From positions 1 through 64,000 of the forward strand of contig JAKCPI010008029.1 in assembly GCA_023213315.1 (NCBI GenBank): 64,000 nt of DNA. The letters run 5' to 3'. Positions 38,901 to 52,200 of the stretch are shown here, in pieces. Origin of the DNA: Euborellia annulipes (taxonomy: Eukaryota > Arthropoda > Insecta > Dermaptera > Anisolabididae). Positions within the stretch are counted from its first letter, which is position 1. Every line of letters starts with the position of its first letter. A program made the translations under genes and the position numbers. The notes below the pieces were generated by a model. It saw only the letters and a program-made list of their open reading frames with translations. It searched no databases and was not told the origin of the DNA.

Positions 38901-41900
38901 TTTTTGTCAACTGGTTTATTGTGTTAAAGTTTCAATCAAAACCCCGAAAAGGCCTTTTATTTGAACACCGAATGAAAAAATATTATTTTATCCTCTGTGA
39001 GGATTCGATAATAGAAGCTTTCTTTCTTTCGGGAGAAAAAACCTTTTTATTATTATTATTATTATTGATACATTATTTAGAAAGAAAAAACTGTAAAAAG
39101 TTTTGTGTCGTTCATTCGTATTAAATATGCAACGCATTGGTGTCGCCAGATAAAAGAAGATTTAGACAAGATATGAATTTAATTTAAAAAATTCCAAAAA
39201 AGAATAGTCTAGCTTTAGAGGCGAAATTACTACCCCCCCCCCCCACCCTTGTTCTTTCATTTAATAGCGAGTCCATTTAGCCAGCAACTAAACGTTACAT
39301 CCAAATGTAATGGAAATGTCTAACAAAAAACAATAACAATAAAATATCATCTATAATAAAAAAGATTTAACCATCTCTATAATTTCGTTTCCCTTACTCT
39401 CCCCCCCCCCCTCATGATTTAGTTTGGGATATATATATTATAATATAAAATGAAACTTTGTTAAATGTAACTTGCTAATAACCGCAAGAACCCTCGGGGC
39501 TTGGTGTAGAGGTTAGCGTGCTAACCTCGTATACCAAACGTCGCGGGTTCGGACCCCGGGCAGTCTGATGATTTTATTTAAGCCAATTGGATACCAGATG
39601 GCTTAAATAAGAATGCCTGGACCCCATATATGTATATTAATGAGAGGGTTGACGCGCCAATAATAATAATAATAATAATTTTGTTAAATGCTTAGCCTTT
39701 AATTGAAAATTTCGCTCAAAAAGTTAAGTTATATCATTTTTATGACCTTCAATTTCACTTTTTTCGGCATCTTAGGCCATATAGACTTTAAACGATACAT
39801 ATTCTTTTAGACACTCTATATATTAGAGGGTCCAGGCACATTTATTTATACTTTTTGGTATCCAAATGATTTAAATAAATATTCATCCGAACCCGCGCCC
39901 CATGGCTTTAAGACTATCAATATTGAGAAATGAACTCAAATATATTGTTTTGAGATATTTCAATTTTACTCTCTCTTACCTCTATATATACAGTATGTTG
40001 TTAATATATATAGAGAGAAAGTATTGGATTCATGTCAAAAATTCGATTTCGAAATTTTGATGGATCTTCACGTTTTGAGGTCCTCTGAATCAAGTGGTTT
40101 TCGCGACATGGTCTGTCTGTCTGTGTGACTGTCTGTGAACAAAATATCTCAAGAACGAAAAGAGCTAGAAGGTTGAAATTTTATATTTAAGTGAGGCACC
40201 CGCCTGGGACGTGACACGAAGCTTTTGAACAAAATCGACCAAAGAGTACTAGTACTTTACTGATGTACTTTTTCAGTTTTTTCTATTTTCTCTAAATTCG
40301 CTCCAACGATTTTTTTTCAAATTCAAAAATCAATTATTTTTTAGATACTCTTTAAAATGTATATTCTCATTTTGTCATTGAAATCTTCTGAAGACCACTT
40401 TACTCTTGTACTCGATAGAAAAAATAGGAGAAATGGTTGCCATGATAACAAAAGATAAATTTTTTCACATATAAATTTTACATTTTCGCCGGAAACTAAA
40501 TACATGTCGACACAAAAAATCTGGTGTGAAAGCACAGTACACAACATTCGATTAGCGAAGGTAATAGAAAGTTGTGTGGTGTGCGCTAGTCACACCAGAT
40601 TTTAAACTTTGTAATCAACAATGCAAACCCTAATGGGAAGTTTGGTTGTTTGCTACTGTCAGAGCACTCTAATAATATAAGGCTGAGAAACAAGTACAGA
40701 CCTTTGCTCAATTGATGGTGATGAGTGTTTGTGGGCTAGCACTATCTGCAGCCGACCGACCTCTTCAATTGACAACACCTCGGCTACAGAGATATTTATA
40801 ATAATTGAATGAATAATTCATTCATTGCTACTAAAATTGAAAAAAATAAAACACGGTTTAACGATTTCATACATACAATGGCAAACCAACCTGCCTCGTC
40901 TTCTCTGGGCCAACCTGCCCCATCGTCATATTTGACAAAAATTTTATCCCGCACAAATCCCGTTGAGGTTTTTTAATTAATATGCCATGGAAAAATAATC
41001 CATATACTCCAACCTTTAAACATAGAGCTCACCCTTTATGCTCCAAAAGGCACATCAAACAATTTTATTCAATATAATTAGATATTACTTCATGTACCCG
41101 AAAAAAGATATAAGGGTGTGCCGCCGGGAGTGGCGCCAAATCCGGGTCCAATCCTCCCGATGGCTAAATTTGCTTTCCAACTGAGTTCATATACCCGAAT
41201 GCCATGCTGTGGTCTAGTGGTAAGGGCACACTGAGCGCAAATCGGTGGATCCGTGGTTCGACTCCCGGCGGCACACCCTTATATCTTTTTTCGGGTACAT
41301 GACGTAATATCTAATTATATAAATCTCCGTTTCGCGGCTTACCTACGCGATGTATATAATATCTTAAATATTATATATAATTTCTTATTTATAATTTTAT
41401 TCAACTACAGTAGTAAAAATTTACTCCAAGCTGTTCATTCTGATCCATAACACAATCTTCCAATTATTCTGCGAAATATCGCGACTGGGCCAACCTGGGC
41501 CCAACAAGGGAGAGGGGGGGGGGATTGTAAAAATTGTCAAAAAAATCTCTTTTAAATAAAGACTTATTTTTGAATTTTTCATATAGTGCTTGTTGCAAGC
41601 TTTCAAAAAAAACAATGGCTTCATATGCAGAAAAAAAATGATTTTTATATTTTTTTTCCAGCTAAGAAAACACTGGTTGTAAAAATATTTTATATCATAA
41701 AATTGAATATCATAACATTTTTACCTATATATTAATTGAATTTTTTAATTCTTTTTTCTTAGAGCTTGAATAATTTATAGTCTCTTTAAGATTTCTTTTT
41801 GTCTTCCTTCTTTATTTTTTCAAGATCGAGGAATTAAATCCTTGTATTAAAGGGCTAGCTATCCTTTTGCCCTTTACCTTAGAATCATCTTTTTTTTTTG

Positions 41901-44900
41901 TTCTTTCATTTCGATTCGGCTTTGATATCGTCTTATGTGGCTTTTATGTTTTTTTCAGCTTTTTTCTTTCTCCATGATTCTTGAATGCACCCCCCCCCCT
42001 TCACCTTGCCCTCTTGAAAAAAACTCCTGAATGTGTTTTCTTCAATGATTACCCTAATCAGTAAGATCAACATTAAAAACATTTGTGAATGTCACTCTGT
42101 GTGCGTGCGTGTATCTCTGTTTGTCCATTCCCCGGATATTTTCTTATATTTAATATGTTATGACTTTTTTTTGCCCACGCTATCAGCTCAAACACCACAA
42201 TTCACCACGATTTTTAATAAAATTAAAAATAAAAATCACTGATTTAACTTTTCTCATCATATTGCACTTAAACTAAAAAAATAATATTTTATAATATTAA
42301 TATAATACACTCTCACTTTAGTTTCAAATTAAGGTGAAACATTTTCAAAATAAATTCAGAGAGATTTGAACGAATTTTAATTGCAAATTCAATTCATACA
42401 TAATAATTTTTTTCAAAGAAAATTCATTAGGAGGTTGGCAAACATTTAAGAAATAAATTATCAGCAGATAATTACGCTACTGTGGATGTGTCGGTCATTA
42501 ATTAAACTTAACCACAGGTATCCAGGATGTTCAAAGTGTAATTAGGCCAAATTACACATAAACTAAATTAACTCTAGTGTAAGTGGGGAAAATAGTAAAT
42601 AATGGAGAGGAGATGAGTAATAAAGAAAAAAGAACTCTTAACGTGTTTATTTTAATTCTCCATCTATGTATTTATGTATTCATAATTTATTAAAAATATT
42701 TAAAAAAAAATCCATTTCAATAATTTTCATAGTGTGATAGAAACAAACAAGTTTTGCTCTTTTTTTCGAAGATAAATGACTATTTTCAAAACAAATTTTC
42801 ATTCAGCAAGACGTCATTTATTATTATTTGGATGAGAGTGTATTATGTTAATTTTAAACTCATTCATAGACTCTAATCTAATAGAATATTAAATTAATAA
42901 TACTTATAATATGCCCGTAAATAAATTTTACAAATAAACTAGATAAATTATTCGCCAAATTATATATTTCTACCTCTTTTATTTTATTAATTTTGTTACT
43001 TCGGATATCTTTAAATACAGTCGACTCTGGATAATTCGAATCTTGATATTTCTAATTTTTCGATAATTTTTGAACTCTTCAGGTGTAAACTTCGGTAAAT
43101 CGAAAAAATGCATGTGTATTTAGATACGCTCGATAACTCGAAATCTTTTTCGTAACAAGTGATCGTTCTATAATTCAGGTCACATATCCTCTTTATAATT
43201 CGAATTATTTTCTAACAATGTTTACTTCTCAATTTCCGCATAATGTTTACCTCCTCTCGGCTTAGATTGCCTAATCTGTTTAGTTTGTCGCGATTAGTGC
43301 AAGACAGAAGTACTGTATGTCTCCATTACTGTGCCCTAAAAAAATTAACGCGGTCGTGGAAAGTGGTGAAAAAAAACTATCTATTGCAATGTTAATAATT
43401 TGTTTTTTTTTTCATTATTTTTCCTTTTTTTTGAGGCTACAGATAACATTTATGTAACCTCATACTTTCTTTCAAAAAGAAAAACTCTTCTTGATAATTC
43501 AAAACTCGATAATTCGAATTTTTCTTGTGGTCACTTGGATTTCGTATTATCGAGAGTCCACCGTATTTTCACCCTTTTTTATTGTATTAAATTCATTTGA
43601 ATTTCGGATTGATTTTACGGTACTTTGTTTCAAATCAAACTTGAGTAGAGAAATTAATTTTGTCTATAATTTGTTAGATACCAATATCGGACATAGCAAT
43701 CAATGGACGGTGAACAAGGCACCGAAACGGGATTATGAGAACCAATTTTAATAAAATTTGGAAACCATAATAAACTTGAGAGTTAGAGCTTTCACAGTTG
43801 TTATATTATATATAGAAAAGATTATAATATAATTTAAAATAAAATTAAATAAAACTTGATCTCGGGCAAACTGATTTATTTTTATAAAATACCTTGTATT
43901 TTGTATCTTATTATTGTGTACTACTACACAAAAGACAAAGTAATTCTTTTTTTTTCTCCTTAGGCCTTTGGGACGCCAACAACAACAATGGTTGTCAAAT
44001 TTTATTAAAACGATGCTCACAATTCCGTTCTGATCCCTTGTAATATGCCGGAAAACAAAATATGCTTATTGCTAGAGCGATTGACGCCTGGTGCGTAGGC
44101 CTCCCTTGCTACTCCTCTGTTGCGCCTGACGTCACATATTATTTCACTTTTCTAATTAGTCCCTCCGGTAGGCATTTCATTTTAGTTTAACAAATATTAT
44201 TTAATGACATTTTTAGAGTCCAAGAGTCAAAAAGAACTCTAAAATTGTCGGACTACAAAAAAATAAGAAAATAATTTAAATATGAGAAACAATAATTGCA
44301 TTTCCATTGTTATTTTCTACCCTTGTCTCCTCCCACATGCAAACGTATGGATTGTATGTATTATTATTAAATATAAACCAATAAATATGTGGTGACAATC
44401 CTGCGCTGATCTTGACGCATGTTCTGTACGCGCAGGAATTAATTCTCTCTCTCTCTTTTCTATCTCTCTCTCACTTTTCTCACTCTCTCTCTCTCTTTAT
44501 TCTCTCTCTTTCTCTTTCTTCCAATCCTATTCTAATTAGAATTGGCCTTTACTAATTAAGTAATTGTTATGCTAGTATTAAAAATAAATAAATAACAATT
44601 TCAATCATATTTAGAATAAAATGAAATATTTTTCTTCATTCGAAATAAAGAGAATTTTTTATGTAGTGAATTCCTTCTCCCCACTCTCAGAAAATATGTC
44701 TGCACCCCCGTCTGCAATTTATTTGCATTATCGTGACTAAAGAGGATTCCATCTGCATATATAGCGAGGGTGTCCGAAGTTTTAACCACTACTTTGTTAT
44801 TCAAATCTTAAAAGATGTTATATAAAGTCAAAAAGAAGTTTAAATTAAAAAAATTTTCTCTTCCCAGGGGCGAAGGGACGTTTGACCCACCAATATATAA

Positions 44901-46194
44901 ACATACAGAATAAATATTTTTCAAATTCCAGATATCTTTATTTGTATTTCAAGATTTCTATGTCATAGATAGTTAACAATGCTTATTAATTGATAAGCCG
45001 ACAAATCGAACTCGGGATCTCCAGCATACCCATCGGTGTGATTCCCTTATTCACCTCAATCACACCAACAAATTCATTTCCCTATAAATACAGTTGGCAT
45101 TGCATTTCTCTACCGAGAATAAAGAAATATTTAAAGAAAAATTTCTCATATAATTAGATATTACTTCATGTACCCGAAAAAAGATATAAGGGTGTGCCGC
45201 CGGGAGTTGAACCACTGATCCACCGATTTGCGCTCAGTGTGCCGTTACCACTAGACACAGCACGGCATTCGGGTATATGAACTCAGTTGGAAAGCAAATT
45301 TAGCCATCGGGAGGAATGGACCCGGATTTGGCGCCACAAATTCCTCCGTCAACCTGGTGCAATCCAGTTGGTATAGTTGAGACGTGTTGTGGTCTAGTGG
45401 TAGGGGCACACTGAGCGCAAATCGGTGGATCCGTGGTTCGACTCCCGGCGGCACACCCTTATATCTTTTTTCGGGTACATGAAGTAATATCTAATTGTAT
45501 AAATCTCCGTTTCGCAGCTTACCTACGCGATATATATAATATCTTAAATATTATATATAATTTCTTATTTAAAAATTAAATTTCTCACTTATCAGCTGTT
45601 TGATATCGCCAGTAGGCGATGGTCTTCTCTAATATCCTACTGTAACCAGCAAACCCCCTTATTAGGGGTCGGGGGTTTAAATTTACTCAAAACTATGCTT
45701 CTATTTAGAATAAATAATCTTAAGCCTCAGAGCATTAATATACATAAATAAATAAATAAAATAAGAGAATAATTTGAATAAATGAATTTTTAAAATAATC
45801 TAATTAATTATTAATTAATAATTTTTCATTTTTAGAATAATAGAATAATCATTGATGTCAGCCAATAAAGCTTAAATTTTCAAACTAAAAAAGAATCAGT
45901 CTACATATCGGCTCTGAGCTATAAGCATGGAATCCCTCTTATAATAAAATATTGCAATTTTATATACAGTATTTTCTATTATTATTTCACTTTGGAAAAT
46001 AAATTACAAATTTTTAAATAAAACTAAAAAAAAATATGATTGAAGTTTTAGTATTAATTTACCTAAAAATTTTTGAGTTTTTTATAGCTTATGACGTCAG
46101 AAATTCCATAGTTTAACATTTTTCCTTAGAGGTTGATTTTCAAAATTATTGATGAAGTAAAAAAAAAAAAATTTCTTACATTCTCTCCTTCTCT

Positions 46195-46228
<34 letters not shown>

Positions 46229-49200
46229 GTGGAATCTGTGCTCTTTTACCACAATGTGTGTGTGTGTGCCGCATGCTTTTTGGGGCAATTGCCCGGATTT
46301 TTCTAACCCGAGGTCCTTTTTGGGGGACAGGCGGTTGTCTCCCGAGGAGGACGACGAGCTCAGCGAGGTGCAGCCGGATGCTGTGCCACCGGAAGTACGC
46401 GAATGGCTCGCTTCGACGTTCACTCGACAGATGGCTACGTCACGGCGTAAAGCCGACGAGAAACCCAAGTTCCGGTCGGTGGCGCACGCAATCCGGGCTG
46501 GCATCTTCGTCGATCGGATATATCGACGGGTTAACAATGCCGCTATGATGCAGTTTCCGCCGGAAGTTGTCAAAGTTCTTAAGGTCATCATCTTTTTTTT
46601 TTTTTTTTCTTTTTTTTTATTAGCGTAATAATCTCTATATTATAAAGAATATGAAACTTTTCAAAGATTGTAAAGTAGATTCAACTTGTGTACATTTTGA
46701 TGTATTCTGATTATCTTGAGATAATCCTATTTATATCCCGGACCGTCTAAAGTGAATCTTTCTTCATTAGAAGACCAAAACACATGTAATTTTTTTCTTT
46801 TCAAACTAAAGTTGTTCAAAATATTCTTTCTAATAGAATGAATGAATAGTTTAGTGGAAATGTTGAAATGCCACCCTTAAACATCATATAAAAAGAATTC
46901 ATTGACTTCAAACGCGAATACCTAGGAGGGGGGGGGGTTGTTTGGATCGCCCCTCTCCCCCTAATGTTTTTTTCTTCAAAAAAATATGAATTTAGTTAAT
47001 TTTTCACGAAATCAATTTAATCTCTGTTATGAATTTCCTGAAATTTTTCTGTATTTTATAGTAAAATTAAGATTTTGTTATTTTTTTATTTTAATTTGAT
47101 TGATTTTTTTTTACTACCAAAAATCTTTTAAATATGCTTTTCAAGAACTGTCTTCTAAAAAAAAATCGACCTTCCTCCCTCTCTCCACCAGAATTTGGCC
47201 ACTACTTGGCTGGGTATAAAATTTTGTTAATTGTTTAAAAAGACCACCTAAAAATGTCGCTCCACTTTTATTTAAATTACAATTTTATTAATTTATTAAT
47301 AATTAAAAGTAAACACGAGGTTTAGTTTAAAAAAAAAGGAGTTTTATTTGGTTTATGTACATTTCGATGTTAAAACATCATCATCAGAACCTTATTACAA
47401 ATTTTTGTAGTGTTTACTTTTAATTATTATTAAATTAATAAAATTGTATTAAATAATTTAAATAAAAAAAGTTTGTTATAAGATTCTGATGATCATGTTT
47501 TAACATCGAAATGTACATAAACCAAATAAAACTCCTTTTTTCTTAAACTAAACTTCGTGTAATTTTAATTATTATTAAATTATTTTAATTTTAAAAATGT
47601 TTAAACTAGTGCCTACGCTAGATTCTTTAGATTATTCATTTATATTAAAAATAAATTAATTCTTATTTGGACTCTTAAATTTTACAGACCCTGGATGAGT
47701 GGACCTTCGATGTGTTTGCATTAGGAGACGCTTCTAACGCACAGCCTGTTAAATATATGGGCTACGACCTTCTCAACCGATATGGAATTATTCACAAATT
47801 CAAGGTAAATTCATCCAAGAATTCAAATGTCACTTGGAGATTTTCAATTTTTTTTTCTAGTCAAGCTTTTTTTTGCCCCCTGTGCCATAACACAGTGGTA
47901 GAATACTCGCTTCTCTATCAGAGGTTCGCTTCCTATTCCAAGTGTCAAAAATTTAATTTAAGTTTAACCAGAAAATAAAATTTATTAATAATTATTGTTT
48001 TCCAACAGGTTCCACCGGCGACTTTAGAGACCTTTTTAACGCATATTGAAGAAGGCTATTGTCGCCACCGAAATCCCTATCATAACAATTTACATGCTGC
48101 TGATGTAGCGCAAACGGTGCACTACATGCTGTGCCAGACGGGGCTCATGGTAAGTTAAAATCTCGATATATTATTTAATGATATAGGGCCTATAACGAGT
48201 TGGTTTAAACTTCATTAAATGTGATTTATAATTCCCTCCTTTTTTTTTTAAATATATAAAGGAGAAACGTCTTTAAATTCCACTAGTATTTAATTTTTTC
48301 TTTTTCCCAATTCATACATGTATCTCTCTTTTGTTTCAGAATTGGCTCACAGACTTGGAGATTTTCGCGACCCTTGTTGCCGCAATCATACACGATTTCG
48401 AGCACACAGGAACTACCAATAACTTCCATGTAATGTCTGGTTCTGCGACAGCGATGCTATATAATGACAGGGCAGTCCTCGAGAACCATCACATCGCAGC
48501 GGCGTTTAGGTCACATTGTTTAAGATACACATTTTCTAATCACAACAAGAATATAGTATCGCCTGCTGAGAATCATAAAGGAGAAAGTCTGAAAATTCAA
48601 TTTTTGAGTTATGCTTCCCAAACGTTGTTAAAACGTCTTCTCTTTTGAGTGCCAAAGTGGCGAAAATATAATTCCATTCTTTGCTAGTGATTCTGGCCTA
48701 TTCATTTGTTGCCCGGCTAGTTATAAAACTTTATCTCTCGAATTGTTCAATTTCGGCCTTTCGCTACTCAGCATTCTCAGCAGGCGAGATAATGATAGAT
48801 CTATAAAAAATACTCTACGCTTGGACTTTCTCTTTCCCCATATTAATTAAATTAAATCAAATTTCTATATTCCAAAATATTTTACTTTTTCATTCAAAGT
48901 GTTTTTATTGGAAGACTATCTTAGAAGATTATCCATACTAAATTATATAAAATTTTTAATTTTATTTCAAAAGTCTGGTTATCGTCTGAATTCCTCTGAA
49001 ACCGTTTTCTGGAACTGACCTCGTTACGAAGTTTTTATCCCCCATTTATTCTTTATATATTCTTGATATTTTTTAAATAACCAGCAAATTATCAGGAAAG
49101 AAAGAAAACGAAGTTTTTCGAGTTATTAAAATTTATTTGAAAACATGCAAATATTTCGACCGACCCAAGGGCGGATCCAGAGGTGTTTCTGCGGGGGGGG

Positions 49201-52200
49201 GGTAATATGGTGTGACTGGTCGCACAGCACACTATTTTTTCTTAATTTCGGAAATTTAAAGGCGCATTCTGTACTTGTTTGCCAGAATATAAATGCAAAT
49301 CAAATTTTTAAGTATTAATTTTTAAAGTTTTACATTAAAAATAACTTTTTTTTCGAAAAAAAAGTATTTTTTTTAAATCTCAGAGGGGGTAATTACTCCT
49401 TTACCCCCCGCCCTGTATCTGCCCTTGGACCGACCAACACCTGGTCACTTTCACTGCAACATTCGACTGTTCACACTTTTGAGAGAACGTCCTCTTTCCC
49501 TCTTGGAAAATATTCTTGATATCATTGATCGATGCATTATATTCTGCACTGGGGATGGCCCGAAAAATAAAATATTAACATTATTATAATGTAAGACGTT
49601 TGGTGAAATCGGTTGGTTTTCTTTCTCTCATCTCATCATAAGCATTAAATTCAACTCTTCTTCTTCTGTCCTCGCCATATTACCCGCGGGGGGGGGGGGG
49701 CGAAAGAAAAAATTTAACATTCTCATTTATTTTTATTTTATTTCTTTTCTAATAATGATTTGAATTTTATTTTATAGGGTAATGCGAGAGGATGAATGTA
49801 ATATATTACAAAATCTCTCTAGAGATGAATATCGAGAGTTCCGTTCGTTGGTTATCGACATGGTCCTAGCGACTGATATGAGCTTCCATTTTCAACAGCT
49901 CAAGAACATGCGACATTTGGTCACGATGGCTGAACCATCGTAAGTCAAGTCCATTCGCTCCTTCTTTTTTTTATTTAATATAATATAAACAAATTGTTTT
50001 TGTTTTTTTTTTAGCTTTGACAAATCGAAAGCTCTCTCTTTGGTCCTGCATTGTTGTGATATCTCTCATCCTGCTAAACATTGGGATGTGCATCATCGTT
50101 GGACGGCGTTACTTCTCGAGGAATTCTTTCGCCAAGGGGACCTAGAAAGAGATCTTGGACTACCTTTCTCACCGCTTTGCGATCGCAATAACACTCTCGT
50201 TGCCGAGTCTCAAATTGGTTAGTTCAATTCGGGGAAAGTGACCCATTATGAGTATATGCCACCACCCTTTATCTCCCTTGTTGTGTACTATTTCTTATTT
50301 GGACCATGAAGGAACGAAGCGCCATTATGATCGAAATTGAGATAATACTGCCATCTTGTAGAGAAAAAGAAGATCTACTTTTTTATTTAAATCGCAACAT
50401 TATTACTCTCTTCACTTTTTTTTGTATAAAACAAGAATCAGTGCCATTGGGTTTGTTTACAATTGTGCAAATGAAATGGCCTTTATCTCAGATTTAGGTT
50501 AATGGCGCTTGTTTCCTTCGTGCATCCATTTTGACCATTAACAACGCGCCGTTGCAACCAATACCGACACCAAATCGAGGAGGTCTTTATAGTTTTTCTA
50601 GTTAAAATACTAAATTTCATCAAAGGTTATATTTTATACCGACACTTCAGCCCTCCTTTGAGCTAAAAAATTTTTATACGCTAATTTTTTACATTTTTTA
50701 CAACTCACAAGGAAAATTAAACCTCTCCTTATTGGCACATAGCTAGTTACTTTCTCCTACCCTATATATGAAATATCTAGAGAGAGAAACAGTAGCGTAT
50801 CCAGGTGGGGGCGAAGGGGGGCGCCTCTCCCCCCCCCGGCCCCCGCCCCAGGCGCATCAAGCCTTTGGCGCCCCTTACGCATCCGACTTTCCGGCTTTTT
50901 ACCTAAATCTCGGGCTTTTTTTCCCGAAATCTCCACTTTTGCCAAAATCTCCGACTTTTTTTTGAAATTTCATAATAAATTCATTTTATATTACAAATCC
51001 GGAGAAAAATTACACAAAAAAAAGCTCGAACGAACAAAAAACATGGCTTGTAGCGTCACCGCACTTGACGTCACGGCTTGTAACGCGACATACTGATAGA
51101 AGAGCTAAAAAATTTGAGAGCGTCAAATAAAAGTTTCACTTTAAAAAAAAAAAAAGCTCGAAAAACGGCGCCCAGTTGAGCTTCGCCCCCTCCCCCCTCA
51201 AAGGCTAGTTACGCCGCTGGAGAGAAAGTATTGCGATCATGTCAAAAATTCGATGTCGAGATTTTTTTTTAGTTTCATATTCAGGTCTCAATTCATATAA
51301 CTTTTTTCTTGATTTATTCGATGATATTTCTGAAAAGTGATTCTGCCCGATAGGTTAGCTTACAAAAAAGTATATTAGGTGATATCTCAAGGCAAGATTT
51401 GATGAAGAAATGACAAGTTTCGATAAGTGTCATCTCGATTCAGATTTTAATTAAGATGAGCCGGATCCAAAATGCATGCTCCATCCAGCCCAATTTTAAG
51501 TTATTGAAAATTCCTAGTCAAAAATAATGCCCCTAGTCTAGGATATTCAATTTTCGTGCAAATATTTCTTTAAGGATGTTTCATGTTGGACACCCTCCCT
51601 GCCTGTTAAAAAAAACACTGAACAGTCGAAAATTTTTTTCTTATAAAACCGTGATTTTTTCTTTATCCAAAACTGTAAAAACAGTTTAGAAAAAGCGTTT
51701 TCTAAAAAGAGAAACCCCCTCCCTCCAAAACATCCTCTTGATCTGCCCCTGGTTCCAACTTATTTGCATATTTTTAATTTTTTCAGGTTTTATTGAGTTC
51801 ATTGTTGAGCCCAGTTTAGCTGTTTGTAGTGATATGCTCGAGGCAGTTCTTGCTCCAATTCTCAAACCAAGTTCAACTACTAGTAGTCAAGATGCCTCGA
51901 CAACTGAAGATAAAAATGGTGAGTCTCTTCTTCTTTATTATTCTTCGAATTTTCTTATTTTAATTACTAATCACTCGGGATTTTTTTTTTCAGGTTCCAC
52001 TGACACCTTTAAGATCAAAAAGCCTTGGACCGCCTGCCTTATTGAGAACAAATCTATTTGGAAAGAACAAGCTACAAGGGGTAAGTAAAATTACTAGATT
52101 TTATTAAAAATAATAAGTAATTTCTTTCATAAGAATATTTTTATTAAAATCACGATTTTTTGCGTACCTGGGGGTCCTTATGACCTGAAACGTGAGGTCC

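Larger units (their letters stand above)
26188..46330 (+). other. Intron of 20,143 bp, mostly repeats
   Basis: Donor GTAAGA, acceptor GGGGGACAG with a weak pyrimidine tract just upstream. Contents: a TIR element (26750), pogo/Tigger-like elements (29352, 43018), a 2-kb TA fold-back with nested insertions (31063), SINEs (29790, 33640, 39490), R1 copies (37468, 40005) and tRNA-like TIR elements (41072, 45149). The stretches 27.2-28.6, 34.1-36.8, 38.5-39.4, 41.4-43.0 and 43.6-44.9 kb are AT-rich without recognisable genes. 34970-35037 is a degenerate TAGGTAGT simple repeat and 36840-36900 and 44440-44520 are CT-rich tracts. Confidence 0.85.

Noticed and set aside
41206..41275. Functional tRNA-Cys (GCA) gene
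   Set aside because: The pol III boxes and a 7-nt loop are present, but position 33 is not T, the T stem pairs poorly and the acceptor is not closed; it repeats inside a mobile or duplicated unit.
46097..46591. 164-codon minus-strand frame opposite PDE1 exon C
   Set aside because: It is the antisense shadow of the conserved, GC-richer PDE1 exon and runs into a CT simple repeat.
48331..48648. 105-codon frame as a separate gene
   Set aside because: It is PDE1 exon F plus read-through into the following intron.
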